64,000 bases of DNA from Sulfurovum sp. TSL6 (GTDB taxonomy: Bacteria; Campylobacterota; Campylobacteria; Campylobacterales; Sulfurovaceae): positions 434,001-498,000 of the forward strand of contig NZ_BPFJ01000001.1 of NCBI RefSeq assembly GCF_019972115.1. Direction: 5' to 3'. A program made the position numbers and the translations under genes. The notes beneath the pieces are model-generated. The model was given only the letters and a program-made list of their open reading frames with translations. It searched no databases and was not told the DNA's origin. Shown one piece after another: positions 35,519 to 44,202 of the stretch. Every line of letters starts with the position of its first letter. The first letter of the stretch is position 1.

Positions 35519-35963
35519 CCTTAGTCCATCAATTTTATTTGTAATGACATTTATTTCAGGTATGTTTCTTTCATGGATACAACCTTGGAGTCTGACGCTC
35601 TATCTAGATGATGAGGTGATACGATTTATAGGGCTGGTTTTACTTTTTGTTAGCCTCATACTCAATATCCTGGCCTACAGAATGTTTAAAAATCATCTCA
35701 CACCTCATGCTCCCTTTTGCACACCTACAATACTTATCGACAGCGGTGTTTTTACTTTGAGTAGAAACCCTATCTACTTGGCATTGGTATTGTCTCAATG
35801 CGGTTTGGCTTTTATTTTCGATATGGTGTGGCCTTTGCCTTCTGCTATGATTTTATGGATTACCCTTCATTATCTGATTGTACCAGATGAGGAAAAGATT
35901 TTAGAAAGCCTATTCAAAGAGAGATATACACACTATAAACAGCAGACATGTCGTTGGTTTTAA
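35505..35963 (+). CDS. isoprenylcysteine carboxyl methyltransferase-like membrane protein
   Basis: The 152-residue protein has four or five membrane helices and the ICMT/phospholipid methyltransferase-type C-terminus: GVFTLSRNPIYLALVL, then PDEEKILESLFKERYTHYKQQTCRW. Such enzymes use SAM to methylate lipids or prenylated groups in the membrane. Bacterial substrates are mostly unknown, but membrane lipid modification would fit the nearby CFA synthase. The start is a GTG with AAAGG, overlapping the MFS gene by 14 bp. Confidence 0.87.
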   Translation: MKYPNLSPSILFVMTFISGMFLSWIQPWSLTLYLDDEVIRFIGLVLLFVSLILNILAYRMFKNHLTPHAPFCTPTILIDSGVFTLSRNPIYLALVLSQCGLAFIFDMVWPLPSAMILWITLHYLIVPDEEKILESLFKERYTHYKQQTCRWF

Positions 35964-35964
35964 T

Positions 35965-36011
35965 CAATTGACAAAATAACAATACAAAAAGATTTAAAAA
36001 CAGCATAAACT
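35965..36011 (+). promoter_or_regulatory. regulon-type promoter of the lipocalin-CFA-GPx operon
   Basis: CAATTGACA (35965-35973), 8 bp, ATACAAA (35982-35988), 17 bp, TAAACT (36006-36011). It begins 1 bp after the ICMT-like stop codon, so this operon can be driven independently of the one upstream. Confidence 0.7.
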
Positions 36012-36045
36012 ACAGTTAGAGTAAAAAACTGTAAAGGAGCTAGAG

Positions 36046-36561
36046 ATGAAACAATGGTTATTTATTTTATTTTCAACATTTTTGTTCTCTACCGCCCCTT
36101 TGCCTGTACCTCATGTAGACGTTGAAGAGTTTAGCGGTCTATGGTATGAAGTGGCCAGAACCTATAACAGTTATCAAAAAGATTGTGTTGCATCGTCGGT
36201 TGAATATGAATTGCAAAAAGACAGTACTTACAAAGTGTTCAACCGATGTTTTGAAAATATTATAGGTGGAGATATTATCGAGTACAAAGGTACTGCAGAA
36301 CCTACAAATGGAAACTCTATGTCAAAGATAGACATGACCTATTTTTTTATTTTTACACGTGAATACCGTGTCATTTACTTAGAAAAAGATTACTCTGCGG
36401 CAGTGGTAGCAGATGAAGACATGGATCAAGTTTGGGTGATGAGCAGGAAGCCTCAGTTGCCAAAAAGGAAACTTAAGAAGATTCTTTCGAAACTTGAAAA
36501 AAACATGGATGTCAAGAGACTGATCTTCACAGCACAAGACAAAAAAGGACGTTACAAATGA
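36046..36561 (+). CDS. exported lipocalin
   Basis: The 171-residue protein has a signal peptide (MKQWLFILFSTFLFSTAPLP) without a clear lipobox, then the lipocalin signature FSGLWYEVARTYNSYQKDC and a later QVWVMSRKPQLPKRKL. It probably binds fatty acids or other lipids in the periplasm. It differs from the lipoprotein lipocalin at 20479. It starts an operon and overlaps the FAD protein gene by 4 bp. Lipocalins recur in light and singlet-oxygen gene sets. Confidence 0.9.
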   Translation: MKQWLFILFSTFLFSTAPLPVPHVDVEEFSGLWYEVARTYNSYQKDCVASSVEYELQKDSTYKVFNRCFENIIGGDIIEYKGTAEPTNGNSMSKIDMTYFFIFTREYRVIYLEKDYSAAVVADEDMDQVWVMSRKPQLPKRKLKKILSKLEKNMDVKRLIFTAQDKKGRYK

Positions 36562-37793
36562 AAATTGCAGTACTAGGAGCAGGAATAAGCGGTTTGGGTT
36601 CTGCCTATCTGTTAAGCCAAAAACATGAAGTAGATCTGTATGAAAAAGAAGGACGTCTTGGAGGTCATGCACGTACAACCATAGTAGAAGAAGATGGTAA
36701 ACATTTTGGCATTGATACAGGTTTTTTAGTATTTAACCATGAAACCTATCCGCTTTTGACCAAACTCTTTTCAAAACTAGATGTTAAGATAGAAAACAGT
36801 GATATGAGTTTCGGTTTTTGGGATGAAGCATCTAACAATGCGTACAATGGACAGTCACTCAGTGGTCTTTTTTTTCAGAAAAAAAATCTTTTTTCACCTT
36901 CTCACTACAGAATGATAGCTGACATTATGCGATTTAATAAAACCGCTAATAGAGATATCGATGAAAACAGTTCAGCACTTGATAGTACCCTTGGAGAATA
37001 TCTTGAGTCTTACTCTAAAGTGTTTAAAGAACGTTATATCATACCTATGGGCGCAGCTATCTGGTCAACTCCTAGCGAAAAGATGCATGATTTTCCTACG
37101 AAAACATTTATACAGTTCTTTAAAAATCATGGACTGCTTGGTGTCACGACACAGCATCAGTGGCTGACAGTAAGCGGTGGATCAAAAAACTACGTAGAGA
37201 AGATCAAGGCACATATATCGGGCAATATCATTTTAAATAGTGATGTCATTAAAATAAGACGTGATGTATATGGTGTAACACTGATCCACCGTGATGGTAA
37301 AGAGAGTAAATATGGCAAAGTGGTTATGGCAATGCATGCACCTCAAGCTTTGGAAATGCTTGAAGATGCTACGTTAGAAGAAAAGCAGATACTCTCTGCA
37401 TTTCCTTATAAACAGAATGACGCACTTTTACATAATAACAGCAAGGCACTCTACCCAGATAAAAAGATCTATGCAGCATGGAACTATAAAACAGGTGGAA
37501 AAGAAAATGCCGTGACACTTTCTTACTGGATAAATAGGTTGCAGAACCTTGATAGTCAGAAGGAGTACTTTGTCTCTCTGAATGAAACTTCAGAGTTGGA
37601 AGATGTGATAGAACAGATCTCCTATGAACATCCCCAGTTTGACAGCAGAGCGATTATGATGCAGTCCAGACGTGAAGAAATCAACGGACAGAACCATACC
37701 TACTATGCCGGCGCGTACTGGCGTTATGGTTTTCATGAAGATGGCCTCTGGAGTGCCAATACGATAGCTCGTGAATTTGGATGTGCATTATGA
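36558..37793 (+). CDS. FAD-dependent amine oxidase/NAD(P)-binding protein
   Basis: The 411-residue flavoprotein has the N-terminal dinucleotide fold IAVLGAGISGLGSAYLL, followed by DLYEKEGRLGGHARTT and GIDTGFLVFNHETYP, and the C-terminal YYAGAYWRYGFHEDGLWSA. This is the amine-oxidase-type protein regularly encoded before DUF1365 and CFA synthase in proteobacteria. A role in forming modified fatty acids is suspected for that trio, but I do not assign a reaction. It overlaps neighbours on both sides by 4 bp. Confidence 0.92.
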   Translation: MKIAVLGAGISGLGSAYLLSQKHEVDLYEKEGRLGGHARTTIVEEDGKHFGIDTGFLVFNHETYPLLTKLFSKLDVKIENSDMSFGFWDEASNNAYNGQSLSGLFFQKKNLFSPSHYRMIADIMRFNKTANRDIDENSSALDSTLGEYLESYSKVFKERYIIPMGAAIWSTPSEKMHDFPTKTFIQFFKNHGLLGVTTQHQWLTVSGGSKNYVEKIKAHISGNIILNSDVIKIRRDVYGVTLIHRDGKESKYGKVVMAMHAPQALEMLEDATLEEKQILSAFPYKQNDALLHNNSKALYPDKKIYAAWNYKTGGKENAVTLSYWINRLQNLDSQKEYFVSLNETSELEDVIEQISYEHPQFDSRAIMMQSRREEINGQNHTYYAGAYWRYGFHEDGLWSANTIAREFGCAL

Positions 37794-38530
37794 GCCATAG
37801 TTTTTTTGAAGGAACGGTCTATCATAAACGTTATACACCAAAGGTACATGAATTTACCTACCCTTTCTACCTGTTAGATATAGATCTGTCACTTTTGGAC
37901 AGGCTTAAGAACAGACTGTTTTCGTTTGAAGGTGTAAATCTTTTTTCTTTTAGAAGCAAAGACCATTTTGGACAAAGTGAAGATTTTATGGAAAACGTAG
38001 AAACTTTGCTTCAAAAGTTTGGTCTAAATTCAAGTGAGAATATGCATTTTGTCACACTGCCTAGAGTTGCTAACTTTGTCTTTAACCCTATCAGTGTATT
38101 GATACTTTTCGATAAGAACGTACCGACACATCTTTTTGCAGAAGTGCATAATTACAATGGGGGTAGGGTTGTTTACCCTGTCAAACTAACAGAAAAAGAC
38201 AATAGAAGCTATCAAGGTGAAGTGATGAAGGAGATGTATGTTTCTCCTTTTCTTGAAACCAGCGGAGAGTATCGTTTTTTCCTTCGATACGATGAAGGAA
38301 AGATGTCTCTAAAAGTCGATCTGTATGAAGCAGGAGAAAAAAAATTGACTGCTTCTTTTAATGGTAGCGAAAGGCCTTTTAAGAGTATGACAATAGCAAA
38401 ATTATTTGTAAGGCACTCTTTTTTAACATTTTGGGTTGTGACAAGAACTTTGTGGCAGTCATTTAGATTATGGCGAAAAGGTTTAACCTTGTATGCGCCT
38501 ACAAAATTAGATCAAATGAGGAGGTATTAA
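37790..38530 (+). CDS. DUF1365 family protein
   Basis: The 246-residue protein matches DUF1365: an initial FFEGTVYHKRYTPKVHEFTYPFYLLDIDL, a middle LPRVANFVFNPISVLILFD, AEVHNYNGGRVVY, and KEMYVSPF. No reaction is established to my knowledge, though it nearly always lies between an FAD amine-oxidase and a CFA synthase gene, as here. I took the ATG at 37790, which overlaps the upstream stop as ATGA; an ATG at 37781 would add three residues. Confidence 0.92.
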   Translation: MSHSFFEGTVYHKRYTPKVHEFTYPFYLLDIDLSLLDRLKNRLFSFEGVNLFSFRSKDHFGQSEDFMENVETLLQKFGLNSSENMHFVTLPRVANFVFNPISVLILFDKNVPTHLFAEVHNYNGGRVVYPVKLTEKDNRSYQGEVMKEMYVSPFLETSGEYRFFLRYDEGKMSLKVDLYEAGEKKLTASFNGSERPFKSMTIAKLFVRHSFLTFWVVTRTLWQSFRLWRKGLTLYAPTKLDQMRRY

Positions 38531-38531
38531 A

Positions 38532-39758
38532 ATGAAAGGATTCTGGAATAAATTCGGTGATAGGTTTTTAAGTCGTATTGAGCATGGAACATTAAAGGTT
38601 GTCTATAGTGATGGAACCCAAAAAATCTATGGGAACGGTGAAGTACCAAAAACAAGTTTGGTCATACACAACAGCCGTTTTTTTAGACGTCTTGCACTTT
38701 ATGGTGATATAGGGTTTGCAGAAAGTTATATGGATGGTGATTTTGAAAGTACTGATCTAACCAACCTAATCAGTATTGCACTGATTAATTCAAAAGCGCT
38801 CTCAGCAAAAAGTGAGGATAGCAGCAGCAACCGTTTAATTAACCTATTGCCTCAAATGAATAAGGTAAAACACTGGATGCGAAAAAACTCCAAAACCCAG
38901 TCACAAAAAAATATATCACAGCACTATGATCTCTCTAATGATTTTTTTGAATTAATGCTGGATGATACAATGATGTATTCAAGTGCAGTATTTGAAAGTT
39001 CTGAACAATCATTATATGAAGCACAAAAAAGTAAAATTAAGTTACTTGCAGACAAACTTCACCTTAAACCTGGAGCCAAAGTACTTGAAATAGGTTCAGG
39101 CTGGGGAGCTATGGCTATACATCTCGCCAAAGAGAGACAGTGTGAGGTCACTACGGTGACACTTAGTAAAGAGCAAAAAGCACTCTGTGAGCAGCGTTTT
39201 AAAAAAGAAGATGTAGAGGACCAAATAGAGATTTTACTTAAGGATTATAGAGATCTTGATGGTACCTTTGATGCTATCATTGCAGTAGAAATGTTTGAGG
39301 CAGTAGGGAAAGAGTACTTTGATGTTTTCTTCAAAAAATGTGAGTCACTCCTGAAGCCTTCAGGTGTTATGGTTATGCAGATCATCACTATGCCAGATCA
39401 GCGCTATGATGCATATAGTAAAGGAACCGACTTTATCCAAAAATACATTTTCCCAGGAGGGCATCTGCCAAGTGTTAGTAAAATACTACAAACAACGACG
39501 AAGCATACACGTCTAAATCTTTTACATATGGAAGAGTTTACAGAAGATTATGCCAAAACACTTAGATTATGGCATGATGCATTTAAAGCTAAACTTCATA
39601 AGGTCAAAGAACTGGGATTCGATGAATACTTTATACGCATGTGGAAAATGTATCTTTGTTACTGTGAAGCGGCATTTATTACCCGAAATATAAATTTAGT
39701 CCAAGTCGCTTTCACACGTGACCAGAACACATATTTAAATAAAGGATTGGTAGCATGA
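38532..39758 (+). CDS. cfa: cyclopropane-fatty-acyl-phospholipid synthase family protein
   Basis: The 408-residue SAM enzyme modifies unsaturated acyl chains of membrane phospholipids. It has the N-terminal lipid-binding domain with GDIGFAESYMDGDFES, then SQHYDLSNDFFELMLDDTMMYSSAVF, the SAM site VLEIGSGWGAMAIHLA and EMFEAVG. The FAD-oxidase/DUF1365/CFA setting suggests it may belong to the branch that makes special methylated or furan fatty acids rather than housekeeping cyclopropanes. AGGAGG precedes the ATG, 1 bp after DUF1365. Confidence 0.94.
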   Translation: MKGFWNKFGDRFLSRIEHGTLKVVYSDGTQKIYGNGEVPKTSLVIHNSRFFRRLALYGDIGFAESYMDGDFESTDLTNLISIALINSKALSAKSEDSSSNRLINLLPQMNKVKHWMRKNSKTQSQKNISQHYDLSNDFFELMLDDTMMYSSAVFESSEQSLYEAQKSKIKLLADKLHLKPGAKVLEIGSGWGAMAIHLAKERQCEVTTVTLSKEQKALCEQRFKKEDVEDQIEILLKDYRDLDGTFDAIIAVEMFEAVGKEYFDVFFKKCESLLKPSGVMVMQIITMPDQRYDAYSKGTDFIQKYIFPGGHLPSVSKILQTTTKHTRLNLLHMEEFTEDYAKTLRLWHDAFKAKLHKVKELGFDEYFIRMWKMYLCYCEAAFITRNINLVQVAFTRDQNTYLNKGLVA

Positions 39759-40306
39759 AACTCAAATCATTTTTAACACTAGGGATGTGCGGATTTTTAA
39801 CAGGCTGTGGTGGGATGCAGATAGATGACTTTGCAAACAGTTCACCGGAATTCATTCCTCAAAAATATTTTAATGGTCCTATGACGGCTTATGGTATGGT
39901 TAAGGATAGAGATGGAAAGATCATTAGACGCTTCAAAGGAAAACTCGTCGGAAGCTGGGATAAAAATGGCGTAGGAACACTCGATGAGCAATTTGTCTAT
40001 GATGATGGAGAAAAACAGACACGTGTCTGGACACTTACTCCTACAGGAAAGAAAACATTTAGAGGTACAGCAGGAGATATTGTCGGGGAAGCACAGATGA
40101 TTGCAAAAGGCAATACAGTTATGATAGACTATACGATGCGTGTTCCATATAACGATTCGACGATTGATATTAATGTACGTGACTGGTTACATCTTCAAGA
40201 AGACGGCGTTATTTTGAATCATTCAAAAATGAAAAAATTCGGTTTTGAAGTGGGAGAACTTGTGATCACTATCATCAAAGATTTCCCTCCACATAAAACA
40301 AATTAA
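39755..40306 (+). CDS. DUF3833 lipoprotein
   Basis: The 183-residue protein has a lipoprotein signal with lipobox LTGC, then a beta-rich domain typical of DUF3833: SPEFIPQKYFNGPMTAYGMVKDR, LDEQFVYDDGEKQTRVWTL and DIVGEAQ. It is the usual partner downstream of CFA in this gene cluster. Its role is unknown; an outer membrane lipid-related function is likely from context. It overlaps cfa by 4 bp. Confidence 0.92.
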   Translation: MKLKSFLTLGMCGFLTGCGGMQIDDFANSSPEFIPQKYFNGPMTAYGMVKDRDGKIIRRFKGKLVGSWDKNGVGTLDEQFVYDDGEKQTRVWTLTPTGKKTFRGTAGDIVGEAQMIAKGNTVMIDYTMRVPYNDSTIDINVRDWLHLQEDGVILNHSKMKKFGFEVGELVITIIKDFPPHKTN

Positions 40307-40317
40307 AAGGATAGGGT

Positions 40318-40866
40318 ATGTTAAAAGCTATTTTTTCTTTATTACTTATTTTAACTCTCAATACTTTTGCAAAGGATGTACAGATGAAATCGATCTATGA
40401 TATTAAAGTCAAAACCATTAATGGCGAAGAGACAACACTGGAACCATACAAAGGCAAGGTATTGCTTATCGTTAATGTTGCCAGTAAGTGCGGGTATACC
40501 CCTCAGTATGATGGGCTTGAAACACTCTACAAAAAATATAAGGATGAAGGGTTAGTCGTACTCGGATTCCCCTGTAATCAGTTTGGCTCTCAGGAACCAG
40601 GTTCTGAAGCAGAGATACAAAATTTTTGCCGTGTAAACTTTGGTGTAACTTTCCCTATGTTCTCCAAGATCAATGTCAATGGTGAAGAAACACATCCACT
40701 GTACCAGTATCTGAAGTCTGAACAACCAGGTATTTTAGGTACGGAAGCGATCAAATGGAACTTTACTAAATTCCTTATTGATAAAGAGGGTAAGGTTGTG
40801 GAGCGTTTTGGTTCATCTACCAAACCTAAAGAACTCGAAGAAAAAATAGAACCGCTATTAAAATAG
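40318..40866 (+). CDS. exported glutathione peroxidase-family protein
   Basis: The 182-residue protein is a thioredoxin-fold peroxidase with the peroxidatic cysteine C58 in [26 protein letters not shown] (Q88 and the candidate resolving C85) and the Trp/Asn of [11 protein letters not shown] signal peptide (about 1-18) places it in the periplasm. Such enzymes reduce lipid and other hydroperoxides with thioredoxin-like donors, which fits protection of the modified lipids made by the operon. AAAAGGA precedes the ATG. Confidence 0.93.
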   Translation: MLKAIFSLLLILTLNTFAKDVQMKSIYDIKVKTINGEETTLEPYKGKVLLIVNVASKCGYTPQYDGLETLYKKYKDEGLVVLGFPCNQFGSQEPGSEAEIQNFCRVNFGVTFPMFSKINVNGEETHPLYQYLKSEQPGILGTEAIKWNFTKFLIDKEGKVVERFGSSTKPKELEEKIEPLLK

Positions 40867-40945
40867 ACCTGATCTGTATGATCTATGTATTATTGCACAC
40901 GGAGTACATAAGAGATACTCTACAATAATAAAAAGGAGGCAAGTG

Positions 40946-41764
40946 ATGAAAGTAGCACTAACTGGAGCTAGTGGCTTCGTTGGGACAGCTTTGCAGAGTC
41001 ATTTTAAAGAGTCTGTTGTCATAGACAGGAAAGATGATGCCTCTATGATAGTGAAAAAATTAGAAGACGTTCATGTTGTGATTAATCTTGCCGGTGCTCC
41101 TATTATCAAACGCTGGAGTGATCCTTATAAACAAATTCTTCTTCAAAGCCGTATAGACAGTACAGAACGATTGGTAAAAGCTATCAATCAAAGTCATGTG
41201 AAATATTTTATTTCTACTTCAGCCATTGGTATCTATCCTGATGATCAAAAGTGTGATGAAAGCTGTACCCAGATCGCAGATGATTTTTTGGGTGAACTTG
41301 CCCATCAGTGGGAAAAAGAAGCTATGTTGTGTGAGAAACCAACCACTATATTACGTTTTGGTGTGATACTTGGCAAAGAGGGTGGTGCATTGGCACAGAT
41401 GCTTACCCCGTTTAAATGGGGTGTTGGAGGCATTATCGGTAATGGAAAGATGATGACCAGTTGGATAGCGATAGAAGATCTTGTACGTATCTATCAGTTC
41501 CTCATAGATAAACAGCTGACCGGTGTTTTCAATGCTGTTTCGCCCAATCCTGTGACAAATTATGTTTTTACCAAAGCATTAGGAAAGGTTTTACATCGTC
41601 CTACTATCCTTCCTATTCCTGAATTTGCCTTGCGTATCATGTATGGTGAAGCCAGTTCTGTCCTTACAGGTTCAAAAGAAGTCTATCCCACTGCACTTCA
41701 GGAACAAGGTTTTGTCTTTGAATATACAGATATAGAAAAAGCGCTAAAACACCAGTTAACCTAG
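40946..41764 (+). CDS. TIGR01777-type epimerase-like protein
   Basis: The 272-residue protein is an atypical SDR of the TIGR01777 family: KVALTGASGFVGTALQ, VINLAGAPIIKRW, STSAIGIYP and ILRFGVILGKEGGALAQML. The substrate is unknown. The ATG at 40946 has an ideal AAGGAGG, and the in-frame GTG at 40943 is not needed. A 79-bp gap separates it from the peroxidase gene, and I do not see the regulon-type motif there, so it may be read from the upstream promoter. Confidence 0.9.
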   Translation: MKVALTGASGFVGTALQSHFKESVVIDRKDDASMIVKKLEDVHVVINLAGAPIIKRWSDPYKQILLQSRIDSTERLVKAINQSHVKYFISTSAIGIYPDDQKCDESCTQIADDFLGELAHQWEKEAMLCEKPTTILRFGVILGKEGGALAQMLTPFKWGVGGIIGNGKMMTSWIAIEDLVRIYQFLIDKQLTGVFNAVSPNPVTNYVFTKALGKVLHRPTILPIPEFALRIMYGEASSVLTGSKEVYPTALQEQGFVFEYTDIEKALKHQLT

Positions 41765-41774
41765 TTTTTACAAC

Positions 41775-41821
41775 GAATTGACATTATGAGGCTACGAACA
41801 GAAATCCTTTCTTTGTAAAAT
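41775..41821 (+). promoter_or_regulatory. regulon-type promoter of hemH and downstream genes
   Basis: GAATTGACA (41775-41783), 8 bp, CTACGAA (41792-41798), 17 bp, TAAAAT (41816-41821). Both boxes match what I take as the consensus. It starts 10 bp after the preceding stop codon. Confidence 0.8.
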
Positions 41822-41842
41822 AAACAAAAAAGTGAGGTTCTT

Positions 41843-42781
41843 ATGAAACGAGCTGTTGTATTATTGAATATGGGTGGTCCGAATAATTTGGATGAAGTTG
41901 AAGTTTTTTTGAACAATATGTTCAATGATAAACGTATTATCTCTGCGCCTAAACCGATTCGAATGATGATTGCCAAACTCATTACATGGCAACGAAAAAA
42001 AGAAGCTAAAAGCAACTATGAAGCTTTAGGTGGCAAATCTCCTTTGGTAGGGTATACAAAAAAACTTATGTCGAAACTTGAAACAGGGATTGATGCGACT
42101 GTACATATGGCTATGCGTTACACTCCTCCTTATTCACGTGATACACTTCAAGGACTTAAAAATGTAGATGAGATCTATGCGATTCCTCTCTATCCCCATT
42201 ACTCAAGTACAACGACACTTTCAAGTATAGAAGATTTCGAAGAGAGTATCAAAAAACAGGGTATTCATGCTAAAGTAAAAACACTTCATAGTTATTACCG
42301 TCATCCAGACTATATCGCTGCAAGTATAGAACGGATCAAGGAGACACTTGGAAATGATGATCCTGGTGGTTTTGAATTGGTTTTTTCCGCACATGGATTA
42401 CCTCAAAAGATCATAGATAATGGAGATCACTATCAGCGTCATATCAAATACAATGTATATCATGCACGAAAAGCATTGCTGGAAGCAGGTATCAAATTTC
42501 ATAAGACACATCTTGCCTATCAGTCACGTCTTGGACCACTGAAGTGGATACGTCCTTATCTTGAGGACAAACTCAAAAGTCTGAAGAAGAAAAAGGTTAT
42601 TATTTACCCTATAGCTTTTACAATCGATAATTCTGAGACAGAATTTGAATTGGATGTAGAATATAGAGAGATCGCTGATGAGGTCGGTTTTGAGGAGTAT
42701 CGTGTGGCAAAAGCACCAAATGACCATCCATCATTTGTAAAATGTATCACAGATATCTATGAGAGTATGAAAGCTTTCTGA
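41843..42781 (+). CDS. hemH: ferrochelatase
   Basis: HemH inserts ferrous iron into protoporphyrin IX (or coproporphyrin) at the end of heme synthesis. The 312-residue protein shows VVLLNMGGPNNLDEVEVFL, IPLYPHYSSTTTLS, the catalytic His in LVFSAHGLPQKII, and the C-terminal FTIDNSETEFELD with the catalytic Glu. Control by the regulon-type promoter makes sense, since unmetallated porphyrins are strong photosensitisers. The stop shares 1 bp with the next start. Confidence 0.95.
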   Translation: MKRAVVLLNMGGPNNLDEVEVFLNNMFNDKRIISAPKPIRMMIAKLITWQRKKEAKSNYEALGGKSPLVGYTKKLMSKLETGIDATVHMAMRYTPPYSRDTLQGLKNVDEIYAIPLYPHYSSTTTLSSIEDFEESIKKQGIHAKVKTLHSYYRHPDYIAASIERIKETLGNDDPGGFELVFSAHGLPQKIIDNGDHYQRHIKYNVYHARKALLEAGIKFHKTHLAYQSRLGPLKWIRPYLEDKLKSLKKKKVIIYPIAFTIDNSETEFELDVEYREIADEVGFEEYRVAKAPNDHPSFVKCITDIYESMKAF

Positions 42782-44202
42782 TGATAGAGTATGCAGTAGT
42801 GGGTTCGGGTATCGGTGGCAGTAGCATAGCTGCATATCTTGATGCCAAAGGGTATGAGACTATTTTGTTTGAAAAAGAACCCTATCTTGGTGGATGCAGT
42901 TCAACATTTCAGCACAGAGGTTATTTATATAATACCGGTGCCACAACACTTGCAGGTTATGAAGAAGGGCATATTGTAAAATCAATGTTTGACAAAATAG
43001 GTTTTACTCCTGAGCTGATGGTCACTGATCCTACAATTGTCATTATACAAAATGGAAAAATTACACCTCGTTTTTCAGACTTGGAAGATTTTTTGGAGGT
43101 GCTTGAACAAAACTATCCTCATCCTAAAAACCGTGAATTTTGGACACTGGTTCATAGACTTGGAAAAGAGTTTTATGTTTTGCATGGGCACTACTACTCT
43201 AATCGTTCACTATGGCATAAACTTATTTCACTGACAAGTTTTTTGCCTTTATTAGTCAAATTTCAACGTTTCTTACGGACCAATGCCTATGATTTTATCA
43301 ACGATTTTTATGGAGATATTTCGGAAGAGTATCAAAAATTTCTGGAAGCACAGATCCTCATTGTCGCACAGGCTCATTCAAAAGAGATCAACTTTTTTAC
43401 TGCAGCACTCTCTTTGGGATATTCTTTTAATGAAACACATTATGTACCTGGTGGATTCGGAAGATTGTTTGATCAGATGACAGCAAAGATGAAGCATGTC
43501 AAACGTAATACACAAATAGAAAAGATTGAACGACACAGTGACCACTTCATACTTCATACCAAAAATGAGTCTCTAAAAGCTAAAAAAGTGATACTGAACA
43601 GTACTATTTATGACAGCGAAAAACTTTTTAATGATGAAAAAATAAAGAACTATTATCAAAAGTATGAAACACTCAACAATCACCAAAGTTCCTTTATGCT
43701 CTATATGACCATAAAAAGTACGAAGAAGTATGAACATCATTATCAACTAATACAGGATGAACAATATACACACAGTATATCTAATGCTGTTTTTGTCTCT
43801 TTTTCAGATATAACAGATAACATGCTTACACCTGAAGGGCACTATAGTGTGACCGCATCTATACATACAGACATTAGGTTTTGGGAAGACAAGAAAACCT
43901 ACAAGGACAAAAAAGAAGAACTTCAACGCCAAATGCTAAAGAGTATCTGTGATATACTTGATATCAACGAAAGCGAAATAGTACATCAGTTTGCAGCAAC
44001 ACCTAATAGCTTTAAACATTATATCAACCGTGCACAACTTGGAGGAAATGCTATCACTATGAAAAATTTCCTGCCAAAATTACCTTCAAATGATACTTCT
44101 ATAGAGGGTTTATACCATGTAGGTGATACTGTTTATGCAGCACAGGGGTGGCCTGGAGTCATGTTGGGTGTCGAAAATCTCAGAGGATTATTGGATGTAT
44201 AA
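42781..44202 (+). CDS. CrtI/CrtISO-like FAD-dependent oxidoreductase
   Basis: The 473-residue flavoprotein resembles phytoene desaturases, carotene isomerases and retinol saturases: YAVVGSGIGGSSIAAYL, FEKEPYLGGCSSTFQHRGYLYNTGATTLAGY, and the C-terminal GLYHVGDTVYAAQGWPGVMLGVENL. No phytoene synthase or other carotenoid gene is nearby, so it may act on another polyene or lipid. It is coupled to hemH (1-bp overlap) and to the following kinase gene (8-bp overlap). Confidence 0.88.
   Translation: MIEYAVVGSGIGGSSIAAYLDAKGYETILFEKEPYLGGCSSTFQHRGYLYNTGATTLAGYEEGHIVKSMFDKIGFTPELMVTDPTIVIIQNGKITPRFSDLEDFLEVLEQNYPHPKNREFWTLVHRLGKEFYVLHGHYYSNRSLWHKLISLTSFLPLLVKFQRFLRTNAYDFINDFYGDISEEYQKFLEAQILIVAQAHSKEINFFTAALSLGYSFNETHYVPGGFGRLFDQMTAKMKHVKRNTQIEKIERHSDHFILHTKNESLKAKKVILNSTIYDSEKLFNDEKIKNYYQKYETLNNHQSSFMLYMTIKSTKKYEHHYQLIQDEQYTHSISNAVFVSFSDITDNMLTPEGHYSVTASIHTDIRFWEDKKTYKDKKEELQRQMLKSICDILDINESEIVHQFAATPNSFKHYINRAQLGGNAITMKNFLPKLPSNDTSIEGLYHVGDTVYAAQGWPGVMLGVENLRGLLDV

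Noticed and set aside
40867-40945. Regulon-type promoter before the TIGR01777 gene
   Set aside because: A CTACAAT occurs at 40920, but the first box at the required distance (AGTACATAA) does not match and no -10 box is correctly placed.
11696-41821. The two-box motif as an ECF sigma, CarH/LitR or LytTR site
   Set aside because: The boxes are too close for ECF -35/-10 spacing and are followed by sigma70-like -10 boxes; no TnnACA repeats at 11-bp steps and no direct repeats at about 21-bp pitch were found.
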